Source of the DNA: a virus | Direction: 5' to 3' (one strand) | IMG/VR virus record: IMGVR_UViG_3300042468_000905 | Location: 1 to 37,397 of that record | DNA length: 37,397 nucleotides | Shown here: positions 7,329 through 17,000 of the stretch, piece by piece | Position numbering within the stretch: the stretch's first letter is position 1 | How the letters are laid out: every line of letters starts with the position of its first letter | Program-made: the position numbers and the translations under genes | Notes under the pieces: model-generated | What the model was told of the DNA's origin: nothing | What the model saw: the letters and a program-made list of their open reading frames with translations, nothing else | The model's database searches: none

Positions 7329-7412
7329 GTGAAGGGATATCCGATGGGCAAGGGCAAGCCGCCGATGGGTAAGGGCAAACCGCCGATGGGCAAGGGCAAG
7401 CCGCCGAAGTGA
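7329..7412 (+). CDS. Mini-gene: 27-aa Met-Gly-Lys-Pro repeat peptide
   Basis: A GTG start behind the strong Shine-Dalgarno at 7315-7324 opens a 27-codon frame. It reads MKGYP, three exact MGKGKPP units and a final Lys, then TGA. The synonymous differences between units (GGT for GGC, AAA for AAG) show that the peptide, not only the DNA, is kept. It is strongly basic (7 Lys) with no hydrophobic stretch. The large virion gene begins 8 nt after its stop and has no good Shine-Dalgarno of its own, so the mini-gene may couple translation into it. It could also be a small virion or nucleic-acid-binding peptide. No function is known to me. Confidence 0.65.
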   Translation: MKGYPMGKGKPPMGKGKPPMGKGKPPK

Positions 7413-7419
7413 TTCCGCA

Positions 7420-9849
7420 ATGGCCGCGCTGAAGATCGCCAAGTTCCTGGGTACGGCTCCGCGTAACGCGTCCGAGCACCTGGCAGATACCGCCGCATCG
7501 GTTGCGCGTAACTGCAAGCTGTACTCCGGCGATCTCATCCCTATGCCGGCGCCGGCAATCGTGGCAAACGCAGGGCGTACTGGGCCGATCAAGACCTTAT
7601 ACGCTCTGCGCGACCCCGCCGGCGGTCTGAAGTGGCTGTCGTGGGCCGCCGAGGTGAGTGTCGTCACGCCTGCGACGGACGTCGCCGAGGAGCAGCGGTT
7701 CTTCTACTCCGGTGATGGTCGGCCCAAGGTCAGCACGTACGCTCTGGCAACTGCCGGGGCGGGGCCGTATCCATCGCAGTTCTACGATCTTGGGCTTCCG
7801 CTTCCGTCTGCCGTCCCAACAGCGACACCGGCTCCGTTCTCGCCGGCTACGTCCGTGTCTGTGACGCGCGATACAGGGCAGAACGTCACGCTCGCCACCG
7901 CAGCGCCGCATAACCTGCGGTCTGGCGCGACGATCACCGTGACCGGGTTCACCTTCCTGGCCGGCTCGTACACACGCGACGCCAACGGGCTGATCACGTG
8001 CACGATCGACGCCCACGGGCTTATCTCCGGAGCCAGCGTCGTACTGGTCTTCACGTCTGGTTCTGCGACGTCGAACCGGTATCCTGTGACGGTGACCAGT
8101 GCTAACACGTTTACGTGTCAGGATACCGCATCTGGCGCCACCAGTGGTAACGTGAACTGGGACATCCGTGATCTGAACACCACGACCGAGGTCACGGTCC
8201 TCAGCCCAACGTCGATCTCGTACTACGCGGCCGGGGTCGCGTTTGCGTCGACGGCATCGCCGAAACTCTCGTCGTCCGGCCGCGTTTCTCTCGGCGACCA
8301 GATCCAGGCGCGTTCCTACGTGTACACATGGTTCACCCCGTGGGGTGAGGAGTCGATAGGGTCGGAGCCTTCGACGGCGGCGTTCGTGCAAGAAGGGCAG
8401 GTGATAGTCGTCTCCGGGCTGCCCTCGACGCCGCCCGCGGGCAGCAATTTCGTGCGTGCCATTCGCCTGTATCGGACACAGGCCGGGACGACCACCGACG
8501 CCGAGTACCTGCGGTTGGCTACGCTGTGGTTTCCTAACCCCATCACGCGCGCAGCTCGCGCGAACAACGTCGCTACGCTCACCACGATGCACGCTCACGG
8601 GTTGCTCGAGGGAGATCGAGTCAAGGTGGCAGGGATCCCGACGTTCAACGCGGTGGATGCGGTCGTCGTATCCATTCCGACGAGCACGACGTTCACGATC
8701 GCGCAAACCGCTGTTGACGCACCGGTGGCGTCCGTGTCGGGCACACTGTACTACGACGTATCGGAGAACCCACCTGCTAGCGCGGCACGCTACTGGGGCG
8801 AAACGTCGTTTGATTTCATCGACGATTTCAGCTTTCGCAGCCTGCTCGGATCTCTCGATACCGCGGACTACGAGCCGCCGCCGGCGAACCTCGCCGGTCT
8901 GACGGTGATGCAGAACAATATCCTCGCTGGATTTGTCGGCAACGACTTGTACTTCTCCGAGCCTAACGTGTTTCACGCGTGGCCGGCCAAGTACAAGCGG
9001 TCGTTCGAGAGTGCGATCGTCGGGCTTGCGCAGGTAGGCGGGCGGCTGCTGGTTCTAACCGAAGGCTTCCCGTTCGTCGTCGAGGGGTCGGATCCTGCGA
9101 TCGTGTCGGTGGCGCGGCTGTCGGCTCGCTACCCATGCCTTGCAGCTCGTAGCATCGTCGAGACCAGCTTCGGCGTCGTCTGGGCGACGCATGACGGTCT
9201 AGCCGTTTACTCGCCGGCTAACGCGGCGCAGCTTCTGACGAAGTCCATCCACAGCAGCGACACCTGGACCTCGGCGCTTGATCCGGCGACCATCGTAGCG
9301 ACCTTGCACAAGGACGGCTATCTCGCGTCGCATTCGACCGCGGCGCTGATGTTCGAGGCAGGCGGCAACGAGATACCGGCGTTCTTCGTCGACATCCAGT
9401 TCACGTTCACGGCCGCGTGGCGAGACACCCTGGCCGGGGTGCTCTACCTCGTATCCGGGACCTCTGGCGACATCTACCGCTGGGATGCGCCGAATCAGCC
9501 CGCCATGGTGCAGCGGTGGAAGTCCAAGACGTTCGTCATGCAGAACTTCACCAATTTCGGCGCCGCTCGCGTTGTGGCTGACTACGAGCTGGCCAGCGGA
9601 TCTCCGGTATGGGAGGACATCGATACGCTGTGGGAGGAGACTGATCTACTATGGGATCAGGCCGACCCGCTGACATTTCGGCTGTACGCCAACAAGGTCC
9701 TGGTGTTTACTACCACACGTGGTAGCAGTGATGTGTTTCGGCTTCCCGCAGGGTATAAGACGGATACGTACGAGGTGGAGGTCGAAGGCTCCATCCGGGT
9801 GCGTGCGATCCACCTCGGCGATACGCCGATTGCGCTTGGGAGAGTATGA
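7420..9849 (+). CDS. Large tail protein, nozzle-like (T7 gp12-type) candidate
   Basis: 809 aa, almost entirely beta-rich with no membrane segment. The N-terminus (KFLGTAPRNASEHLADTAASVARNCKLYSGDLIP) matches the usual opening of podovirus tail tubular/nozzle proteins, in which the genome-wide set of values 'A.n..l..G.l.p' begins a beta-propeller. Residues ~150-250 are Ig-like or fibronectin-like inserts. Later segments (NNILAGFVGNDLYFSEPN, GGRLLVLTEGFPFVVEGSDP, WATHDGLAVYSP, GTSGDIYRW) look like propeller blades. It probably forms the end of the tail tube. Weak own ribosome binding site; start chosen as the first ATG after the mini-gene stop. Confidence 0.65.
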   Translation: MAALKIAKFLGTAPRNASEHLADTAASVARNCKLYSGDLIPMPAPAIVANAGRTGPIKTLYALRDPAGGLKWLSWAAEVSVVTPATDVAEEQRFFYSGDGRPKVSTYALATAGAGPYPSQFYDLGLPLPSAVPTATPAPFSPATSVSVTRDTGQNVTLATAAPHNLRSGATITVTGFTFLAGSYTRDANGLITCTIDAHGLISGASVVLVFTSGSATSNRYPVTVTSANTFTCQDTASGATSGNVNWDIRDLNTTTEVTVLSPTSISYYAAGVAFASTASPKLSSSGRVSLGDQIQARSYVYTWFTPWGEESIGSEPSTAAFVQEGQVIVVSGLPSTPPAGSNFVRAIRLYRTQAGTTTDAEYLRLATLWFPNPITRAARANNVATLTTMHAHGLLEGDRVKVAGIPTFNAVDAVVVSIPTSTTFTIAQTAVDAPVASVSGTLYYDVSENPPASAARYWGETSFDFIDDFSFRSLLGSLDTADYEPPPANLAGLTVMQNNILAGFVGNDLYFSEPNVFHAWPAKYKRSFESAIVGLAQVGGRLLVLTEGFPFVVEGSDPAIVSVARLSARYPCLAARSIVETSFGVVWATHDGLAVYSPANAAQLLTKSIHSSDTWTSALDPATIVATLHKDGYLASHSTAALMFEAGGNEIPAFFVDIQFTFTAAWRDTLAGVLYLVSGTSGDIYRWDAPNQPAMVQRWKSKTFVMQNFTNFGAARVVADYELASGSPVWEDIDTLWEETDLLWDQADPLTFRLYANKVLVFTTTRGSSDVFRLPAGYKTDTYEVEVEGSIRVRAIHLGDTPIALGRV

Positions 9850-10199
9850 TGGCCGGACGGTTTACGTCCATACCTGCGGTCCCCCAGACAGGCGTCGACT
9901 TCGTCCAGGGGCAGATCCTCGAGGCGCTGCGGCAGAACGTCGAGCTCCTCGCCGGCATCCGGGGCGAACGGGATCTCGTCAGCCGCGCCGTCTTGCGCGG
10001 CGATCTGACGGTAGTGCCTCCAGAGGCGCCGACATTTCGCGCGCTTACAGCCAACGGCGCGGGCTTCGTGATATCCGGCGCGTCCGTGCCGTCTGCGACG
10101 GACTACGTCGCCTTGCTCCGAGACGTCGAGCGCCTCGCCGCGGACGTCGCCGCCCTCGGCGCGACGCTCTCGACACTTATCCGCCAGCTGCGGGGGTGA
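9849..10199 (+). CDS. Small virion-region protein with C-terminal helix
   Basis: 116 aa. Two adjacent ATGs (9846 and 9849) are possible; the second is preferred because GGGAG (9838-9842) is then 6 nt away, giving a TGATG overlap with the tail gene. The N-terminus (SIPAVPQTGVDFVQGQILEALRQNVELLAGIRGE) is a helical segment. The middle may be a short beta part (FVISGASVPSATDYVALLRDVERL), and the end is a heptad-like helix (VERLAADVAALGATLSTLIRQL). Probably a small tail or ejection-complex component; function unknown. Confidence 0.6.
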   Translation: MAGRFTSIPAVPQTGVDFVQGQILEALRQNVELLAGIRGERDLVSRAVLRGDLTVVPPEAPTFRALTANGAGFVISGASVPSATDYVALLRDVERLAADVAALGATLSTLIRQLRG

Positions 10200-10201
10200 C
10201 C

Positions 10202-11488
10202 ATGCTGACGCCTAGCCATGTCCAGTCCGTCCTCGACCGGGTGTTCGGTCAGAATGCCGCCGCGGCGCCGTCGCTGGAAGCGGTCCGGCAGCAGGGGCGC
10301 TTCGGCGATACCGAGCTGGCGCACGTCAACCCGCGCGAGAAGGCCATGCTCGAGGCCATGGGCGGCGCGGGCACCCGCAACCCGCGCACCGGCCTCTTGG
10401 AGTACTACGACATATCCGGGGCCGGTGACGGCTGGGGGACTGGTGCGGGTGATACCACGACGGCGTCGAGCAACGACGCGGCTTCGTTCGCGGACCCAAC
10501 GCCGTCGGTTCAGGACTTCGAGTCCGCAACGGGGGTGCAGGCGCCCGGGCCCGGTCCGACGACCCCGTCCTATGGTGTGCCCACGGCCGAGCCGTCGTTC
10601 ATGGACACCGTAACCGGTGCGCTGGGGCGGTACGCCAGTAGCGGCCCCGCCCTGGTTGGTCTGATGGGTCCTCCTGGTATGGGACCTGTCGCGGCGATCG
10701 CCGAGTACCTCAACAACACCTACTACGGCGGTCAGGCTCGCGCCGACGTGCCGGCCGAGGCCGGCGGCACTGCGGGTGATCCCGGCTCGGGCCTGACTGC
10801 TACTTCCGGCGCCAGTGCTGGATCCGCCGCACCGGCGCCGCAGTTCATGGGTATGTCCGCCACACCCTTCGACCCGGGCGACCTTGGGCTCCGGCGGCAA
10901 CGGTTTTCGTACGCCGAGGGTGGTATGGTCGGCGCTGGTGGTGCGCCACAACGCCCGCCCACACCGCCCAACGCGCAGGCGATCATGGCCGAAGCGAAGC
11001 GGTTCGCGCAGCAGAACCCTCAACAGGTTCAGCAGATCCAGGCAGAGGTCCAGGAATCGCTCCAGTCCGGGGAGACGAACCCGGCACAGCTGCAAGCCCT
11101 GTCCCGCATGGCGATGATCGTCCTCCAGCAGCCGCAGCTGTACCCCCAACTGCGTATCGCGGCCGAGCGCCAGGGGCTGATCGATACCGACGACATGCCG
11201 GAGCAATACGACCCCGGCGTTCTGTTCGCGCTCCTGCTCGTTGGGCAGGCTCTGGGCGGGCAGGCGAGTGGGGCTGCGGTTGGGCAGCCGCCTGATGCCG
11301 GATCGGCTCAGCCTCCGATGGCCTCCATGCAGCGGGGAGGGGCGCTGCCGGCGCGCAGCCCTAACGCTGACGGATCCGTGCCGATCAACGCACACGAAGG
11401 CGAGTACGTCATACCGGCGCATGTCGTCCGCGCCAAGGGGACCGAGTTCTTCGACAAGCTGATCGCCGGGACAGGAGCCAAGACATGA
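10202..11488 (+). CDS. Virion-associated protein with C-terminal EGEYVIPAHVV motif
   Basis: 428 aa from the ATG at 10202 (GGGGGTG just upstream); the longer open frame upstream is out-of-frame sequence. Residues 1-60 (LTPSHVQSVLDRVFGQN, HVNPREKAMLEAMGGAGTRNP) are helical and the centre is Gly/Ala/Pro-rich. The last 40 residues (GGALPARSPNADGSVPIN, AHEGEYVIPAHVVRAKGTEFFDKLI) contain a motif seen near the C-terminus of many phage proteins encoded among tail or ejection genes. A Gln-rich helix lies at ~265-325. A role in the internal virion or tail complex is inferred from position; no enzyme motif is seen. Confidence 0.6.
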   Translation: MLTPSHVQSVLDRVFGQNAAAAPSLEAVRQQGRFGDTELAHVNPREKAMLEAMGGAGTRNPRTGLLEYYDISGAGDGWGTGAGDTTTASSNDAASFADPTPSVQDFESATGVQAPGPGPTTPSYGVPTAEPSFMDTVTGALGRYASSGPALVGLMGPPGMGPVAAIAEYLNNTYYGGQARADVPAEAGGTAGDPGSGLTATSGASAGSAAPAPQFMGMSATPFDPGDLGLRRQRFSYAEGGMVGAGGAPQRPPTPPNAQAIMAEAKRFAQQNPQQVQQIQAEVQESLQSGETNPAQLQALSRMAMIVLQQPQLYPQLRIAAERQGLIDTDDMPEQYDPGVLFALLLVGQALGGQASGAAVGQPPDAGSAQPPMASMQRGGALPARSPNADGSVPINAHEGEYVIPAHVVRAKGTEFFDKLIAGTGAKT

Positions 11489-12390
11489 GCCTCAAGCGTC
11501 TTCTCGGAGGCATCGTCAGCATCGCGGCGCCGTTCGTCGCGCCGCAGATCTCCTCGTTTCTTGGGCTCACCGGGATGCTCGGGGCCACTGCGGGATCGGC
11601 GCTGACCGGTGCCGTGCTGGGTGGCGCAGGCGCTAAGCTCGGTGGTTACAGCCCGCTGGCCGGTGCAACCTATGGCGGTATCGGTGGTGGGGTCGCTGGG
11701 TACATGAGTCCGTCTGCGCCCACGGCTACGGGGGCTCCGGCGCCTGCTCCGACCGCCGGTCCGGCCCCGGCCCCCGCCCCGGCCCCGGCCGCCCCGACGG
11801 CGCCCACCGTCGCCTCGCCGACCGGGAGCTGGGACGACGTCATTCGTCGCGGTCTCCAGACGTCGTCGATGGCCGCGGGGCTGGGTCAGCTCGGCATGGC
11901 TGCGTTGTCGAGCGGCAACGTCGGCCTGACGGCTGCGGAGCGGGGCGCAATGGCCGAGGCAGCCCAGGGGGCTCAGACCAATCGACAGCTGTTCGATCAG
12001 CGGCTGGGGCTCATCAACCGCGAGCTCTCGTCGACGGGGTTCAGTCCGGAGCGAGCGTTCTCGCAGGCGCAGATGACGACGCAGCGAGCCCTGCGCGACG
12101 CCCAGCGCGGCCGTCCGGAAGGCATGTCTGCGGCGGCGCGGCGGCAGGCTGCTATCGAGGGTACCCGCCTTGGTACGGCTGCGGTCGGTGATGCGGGCAC
12201 GCGCGAGCGGCAGCAGCGCCAGGGGCTCATCAGCAGCCTGCCAACCGCGGTCCCGACGGGCCCCGCAGGGCTTACGCTCCCGATCGCCGAGAAGGCACAG
12301 GCGCGGCAGTCGGAGTTCGACGAGGCACTCGGGCGTGGCGTCGGGTTGGTCGCTGGCAGTATGATGGGTTCGGACGCATATAGGCGCTGA
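11485..12390 (+). CDS. Probable small ejection (internal virion) protein
   Basis: 301 aa starting in an ATGA overlap, with AGGAG 7 nt upstream. Residues 1-75 are hydrophobic and Gly-rich (GGIVSIAAPFVAPQISSFLG, then GATAGSALTGAVLGGAGAKLGG), a membrane-active pattern typical of T7 gp14-type ejection proteins. A Pro/Ala linker (~83-108) follows, then a helical, charged C-terminal half (AERGAMAEAAQGAQTNRQLF, RAFSQAQMTTQRALRDAQRG). Together with the next two genes it forms the set expected to be ejected with the genome to build a trans-envelope channel. Inference from layout and composition. Confidence 0.6.
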   Translation: MSLKRLLGGIVSIAAPFVAPQISSFLGLTGMLGATAGSALTGAVLGGAGAKLGGYSPLAGATYGGIGGGVAGYMSPSAPTATGAPAPAPTAGPAPAPAPAPAAPTAPTVASPTGSWDDVIRRGLQTSSMAAGLGQLGMAALSSGNVGLTAAERGAMAEAAQGAQTNRQLFDQRLGLINRELSSTGFSPERAFSQAQMTTQRALRDAQRGRPEGMSAAARRQAAIEGTRLGTAAVGDAGTRERQQRQGLISSLPTAVPTGPAGLTLPIAEKAQARQSEFDEALGRGVGLVAGSMMGSDAYRR

Positions 12391-12404
12391 CAAACGAGGT
12401 TCCG

Positions 12405-14009
12405 ATGGCCGGTCTTCAGATCCCAGGTGCGTACTACACTACGGGTACGTCGTCGGCTATGGGCGCCGCGCGTGGCTTCGGGGCCGGCTACGAGTCCGCG
12501 CAGCAGACCATCGACCGCGAGCAGCAGGCGCGCATCCGGGGCGCCGCGGAAAGCCGCGCCGCTGAGCAGCATCCGCTGACCCTGCAACAGGTGGGGCAGA
12601 ACATCCGCCTCGCCGACGAGCGCAACACCCGCGAGGCAGAACTGCAAGCGCAGAACATTCGCCTCGCCAACGAGCGTAACGCCCGGGAACAGGAGCGCAG
12701 CAGGATCGACGCTGCGGAAGAGGCACGCCGCGCAGGAGATTACCGCGACAAGCAGGACCAGCGTAGAGCCGTCTCGGGCGTTACGGCGCCGCCGATCCCC
12801 GGGATGCCCTTGTCAGGGTTGCAGGTACCTGCGATGCCCGCGCCCCCCGCGTCGACGCCCGCAGGGCTCATGGCTCCGATTAGCCTACCGGGACTCGACC
12901 TCAGCGAGGTGCCGGCCTCGGGCGGTGACGGTGCGGAGGGGGTCCAGCCACCCGCGGCGCAGCCAGTGGGGCGCGGCTACGCTCGCCCTACGCAGTCCCT
13001 CGGCGAGATCCTCGCCCCCGTCTCTGACTGGTTCGCCGATGCTCCGGCGCGGCGTGCGAGGCGGCAGGAGGGGCAGGCGGCTCGATCGGCCGCGTTGCTC
13101 GGCGCGGCGCCTCAATCGGAGCAGGGGGTGCTCGGTAGCCTTGTGGCCTCGGAGACGGAATCCCAGGCCGCCACGCCTGCGCGCGGGCCCGCCCCGCCGC
13201 CTCCCGCACCGCCGGAGCAGGGGGTACTCGGTGGTGTCATGGCGCCGGCACAGCAGGAACCACCCGCGGCGCCTGCCGCACCTACGGCGCCGCCGCGGCC
13301 CCAGATCACAATCGATTCGCCCACCGTCCTGGCGACGCGCAACTACACCGAAATGCAACAGCTTCAAAACGCGTACGCCGGCGAGCGTGTCGCGCTCCAG
13401 ATGGCGCAGGCTGCGAGGGACCCCGCGGCCGTAGCACAGGTCGTGGCGCGTATGAACGCGATCAGCCAGCAGATGGCGCAGCGCGTGACGTACCACAACG
13501 CCATGACTGGCATCCTCTCCGACAACATGAGCAGCGCGAACGCGGCGTTGCGCAGCGCCGGTATCGAGGTCGTCCGCGATCGCGCGGGCGGGTACAACGT
13601 GTGGTTCGCCGGCCAGCTTCGGTACCCCAACGTCGACCAGGCACAGATCATCCGGCTTGTGCGGGAACTGTACGACCCGGCGCAGCAGGCCGCGCGGGCA
13701 TTCGAGACCACCGTCAGCCAGGAACAGGCGATGTCTCGGGCAAAGAAGGCCGGAGACGTGGACGTGGAACGAGCCAAGGCCGAGGCCAAGGCCAGCGCGG
13801 ATATCGCGATCATGGAGGCCAAGAAGAGGTACCCCGAGATGGACTGGGACATCAGGTTCAACACGGAGGGTACGCAGGCGTTCCTCTTCGACAAGAAGTC
13901 CGGTAGAACCTTCAGCATCAGGCCACCGGCCGGCCGTACGGGCCCCCTCGGCATGTCCATGGGTGGGTTCGATGCGACGCCGGTCGCCGGTACAGGAGGG
14001 CAGCGGTGA
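12405..14009 (+). CDS. Coiled-coil internal virion / ejection protein
   Basis: 534 aa. The N-terminus (GTSSAMGAARGFGAGYESAQ) is Gly-rich, residues ~28-115 form a long charged coiled coil (NIRLADERNTREAELQAQ, repeated as NIRLANERNAREQERS), and ~120-310 is a Pro/Ala/Gln-rich region with two copies of a PEQGVLG-type unit. The C-terminal ~220 residues are mixed (PTVLATRNYTEMQQLQNAYA, GGYNVWFAGQLRYPNVDQAQ). No catalytic motif. Between a gp14-type gene and the giant polyvalent gene it is best read as the middle ejection protein, like T7 gp15 in position only. The stop overlaps the next GTG (GTGA). Confidence 0.55.
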   Translation: MAGLQIPGAYYTTGTSSAMGAARGFGAGYESAQQTIDREQQARIRGAAESRAAEQHPLTLQQVGQNIRLADERNTREAELQAQNIRLANERNAREQERSRIDAAEEARRAGDYRDKQDQRRAVSGVTAPPIPGMPLSGLQVPAMPAPPASTPAGLMAPISLPGLDLSEVPASGGDGAEGVQPPAAQPVGRGYARPTQSLGEILAPVSDWFADAPARRARRQEGQAARSAALLGAAPQSEQGVLGSLVASETESQAATPARGPAPPPPAPPEQGVLGGVMAPAQQEPPAAPAAPTAPPRPQITIDSPTVLATRNYTEMQQLQNAYAGERVALQMAQAARDPAAVAQVVARMNAISQQMAQRVTYHNAMTGILSDNMSSANAALRSAGIEVVRDRAGGYNVWFAGQLRYPNVDQAQIIRLVRELYDPAQQAARAFETTVSQEQAMSRAKKAGDVDVERAKAEAKASADIAIMEAKKRYPEMDWDIRFNTEGTQAFLFDKKSGRTFSIRPPAGRTGPLGMSMGGFDATPVAGTGGQR

Positions 14010-17000
14010 GCGACATACACAACCCTGGTACGCCTGTTGGCACCCCCGCAGCCTCCGGACTAGGCGGTCTCGCCACGCCGGTCCTAGACGCGGGCCGGCA
14101 GCTCGGGCTGCGCCCGCCCGCTGGTCCCGCAACGCAGCCGTCTGGCGGAGCGTGGTACAGCCCCGGGGCCAATAAGATGTACATGGCCGGGCAGGTGTTC
14201 GATCCGGAGGACGCGCGCTACGCCATCGGTCTGATGGGTCAGATCGACGCACCGGCGCCGCCTCCTCCGGACGCCGTGGCGCCCGACTGGCAGCCGCTGT
14301 CCCGTGAACAGTATGGGGAGTACATCGGCAAGCTGCGCGAGCGGCGCGGCGTGCTGGCCAACGTCGGATTGGGCGCAAGATCGGTCGCCGAGGGGCTCGT
14401 CGGTGGCGCCGGTCGCATCCTCGAGTACGCTGGTGCAACCGGAGCCGGTCAGGGGCTTGCCGGGTTCGCTGAACGTGCCTTCGGGCAGTCGGAGGCCGAG
14501 CAGGCGCGGAGTGCGCTGATCTCCGAATCGAACTCGCTCTGGGGTAACGTCTGGGACGCCGTCTACCAGGGGGCACCGTCGATGTTTGCGACGGTGCTGG
14601 GCGGTGTCGGAGGCGCCGCGGGGCTGGCGGCCGGCGCCGCGCGGTTAGGTATGGCTGCACGCGGCGTCAACGCAGCGCGCAACGCGGGTGGCTTTGCCGG
14701 TGCGGCGGCGATCAACTTCCCCATGGCCATGCAGTCGGCCTACAAGGAAGCCGAGTCACGCAATTACGACATGGCTGACCCGCGCGTAATGAATGAGGTG
14801 CTGGCCCTTGCCGTTACCAGCACGATCCTGAACTCGTTCGTCGAAGCGGGCGCCGGTAAAATGCTGTCGACCGGGTTCAAGGAGCTCACCAAGCAGACGA
14901 CCAGGACCGCGCTCAACAACGCGGTTTGGGGTGGGCTCCGAGGCGGTATCGGCGAGTTCGCTACCGAAGCACTCGATCAGCTGATCATGTCGGCGTGGTT
15001 CGACGACGATGTCCGCAAGACGCTGAGTGCCGGCGACATCAAGGCGCTGGGGCCGCTGGTCGCGGAGCGGTACGGCCGCGATGCGCTTATCGCCGGTGGA
15101 GCGGGGGCGATCCTCGGTGCTGGGCTCGGCGGCGCGGCGAACTATCGCCGGACGACGGCACCAATCGAGGTGGAGCCAAAGGATCTGCTTGGCGAACGCC
15201 TTGTGGGCAAGACGTTCGAGGACGCGCAGGAGTCGTTCTACGAAGAGGAAGCGGGTCCATCTCGCGTCATCCCCAGCAGAGGGGCGCGCACTCCCGAAGA
15301 GGCAGCCGCGGCCGCAGGCGAGACCCTAGACCGCGGGCGGCCGCCACTGCCTCCGGCGCCGACCCCCGACCAGAGCGCCGTGCTTGCCGGCGAGTCTACG
15401 GCGGGCCTCCGCCTAACCCCCCTTCCCGAAGCCCCCCTTCCCGAAGCCCCCCTGCTTCTCCCGCCTCCCGGTGCGGCCCCCCTGCGCCGGGGCCAGGACG
15501 ATACAGGTAGCGGCGGCGTAGAGTCGCGCATCGTGGGGTACACCGCCGACGGTAGCCCCATCATCGAGTTTGGGCCGGAACCGATGCCGCCGTGGTCCGT
15601 CGCCGGTAAACCGTACACGCCCACTGGCGTCGGCGCGGTCCCGGTGTCCGAGACCAGGGGTTGGAGCAACTTCGACCTGCGCACGCCGAGACTTCCTGGT
15701 GAACCTGTCGTGCCTGCGCCGGGCACGTTCGGCTACGACGAGACCCGCGAGAAGCTCGAAGCGGCTCGTCAGCAGATGATGGCAGAGGCGCGGGGTCGCG
15801 ACTTCTCTGCGCTCGAAGGGAGAGACCCAGTATTCCAGCAGTTGCATGACGCGCTCCGGACCGCCGAAGAGCGCCAGAGACTGGCGGATAGGCTCGAGTC
15901 CGAGCGCCAACAGATGATGGCAAAGGCTCACGATCGGGCAGCACTCACGCGTCTGTCTGAGGCGCCGCCGACGCAAGCTGAACTGCTGTTCCGTTCACAG
16001 GATCCGTTCGGCACGTCGGAGATGCAGGCGCCGACGCAAGCCGAGCTGCTGTTCGGTTCGCAAGCTCCGTTCGTGGTTCCTGCGCCCGAAGGACAGCTGC
16101 CGGCGATATACGCGCCGCCGGAAAGAGCGGCACAGCCTATCCCTGACCGGATGCCCGCTGTGTATACCAGAGCCCCCGGTGAGGCACCTCCTGTGTACGC
16201 CGGAGCCCCCGGCGAGATGCCTGCGCTCCCTCCCCCTATCCCAGGAGTGACCGATGCCATTCAAGTCGAAGGCACAGCGCCGATACCTGCACGCAACGCA
16301 CCCGAGATTGGCGGCGGAGTGGGAGCGCAAGTATCCGGTGAAGAGCAAGCTCCCGGAGCACGTACCCTCCAAAAACAAGGAACCAAGAAAGGGACAGGCG
16401 GTAAGGAGCCGCTGAAAAAGAAGGCTGCGTCCGCGCCTGAACCCACGCCCGCGCCCGCGCCTGAGCCCGCGCCCGCGCCTGAGCCCGCGCCCGCGCCCGC
16501 GCCTGAGCCTGAGCCTGAGCCTGCTGCCGCGCGTGCCGATGGCGCTGTGAAAGCGTTAACGGCTCAGATCACATCCGCAACCAAGACCGTGAACGATTTT
16601 GCTGCGCAGGTTCAGAAGACGACGAAGGTGTCGCAGCGGAGCATGTTGGTCGCCCAGCTGCGCAAGGCCATCGAGGTGTTGGATCCGCTGGTCAATCCAG
16701 AGGACGAGCTTACGCTCGACCGTGTACCGGATGACGTCGTAGAGGCTGGACGCCGCGCAGTAAGCGACGCCGGTGTGCTCGTAGCTTCGCCTCGGCCCGA
16801 GACCGAGGCGTCTACCGCGACCGAAGCGCCTGCTCCTGCCGCACCCAAGGATGGAACGCTGAGGGCGCGCACGACCGCAGCTCCTGCCGCACCCAAGGAT
16901 GGAACGCTGAGGGCGCGCACGACCGCAGCTCCTGCCGCACCCAAGGATGGAACGCTGAGGGCGCGCACGACCGCAGCTCCTGCCGCGGCTGAAGAGACGC

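Noticed and set aside
9719-10201. Upstream extension of the 428-aa gene over two other genes
   Set aside because: The extension is out of frame with the nozzle-like and 116-aa genes and is very Arg-rich; the ATG at 10202 with a nearby G-rich ribosome site is the sensible start.
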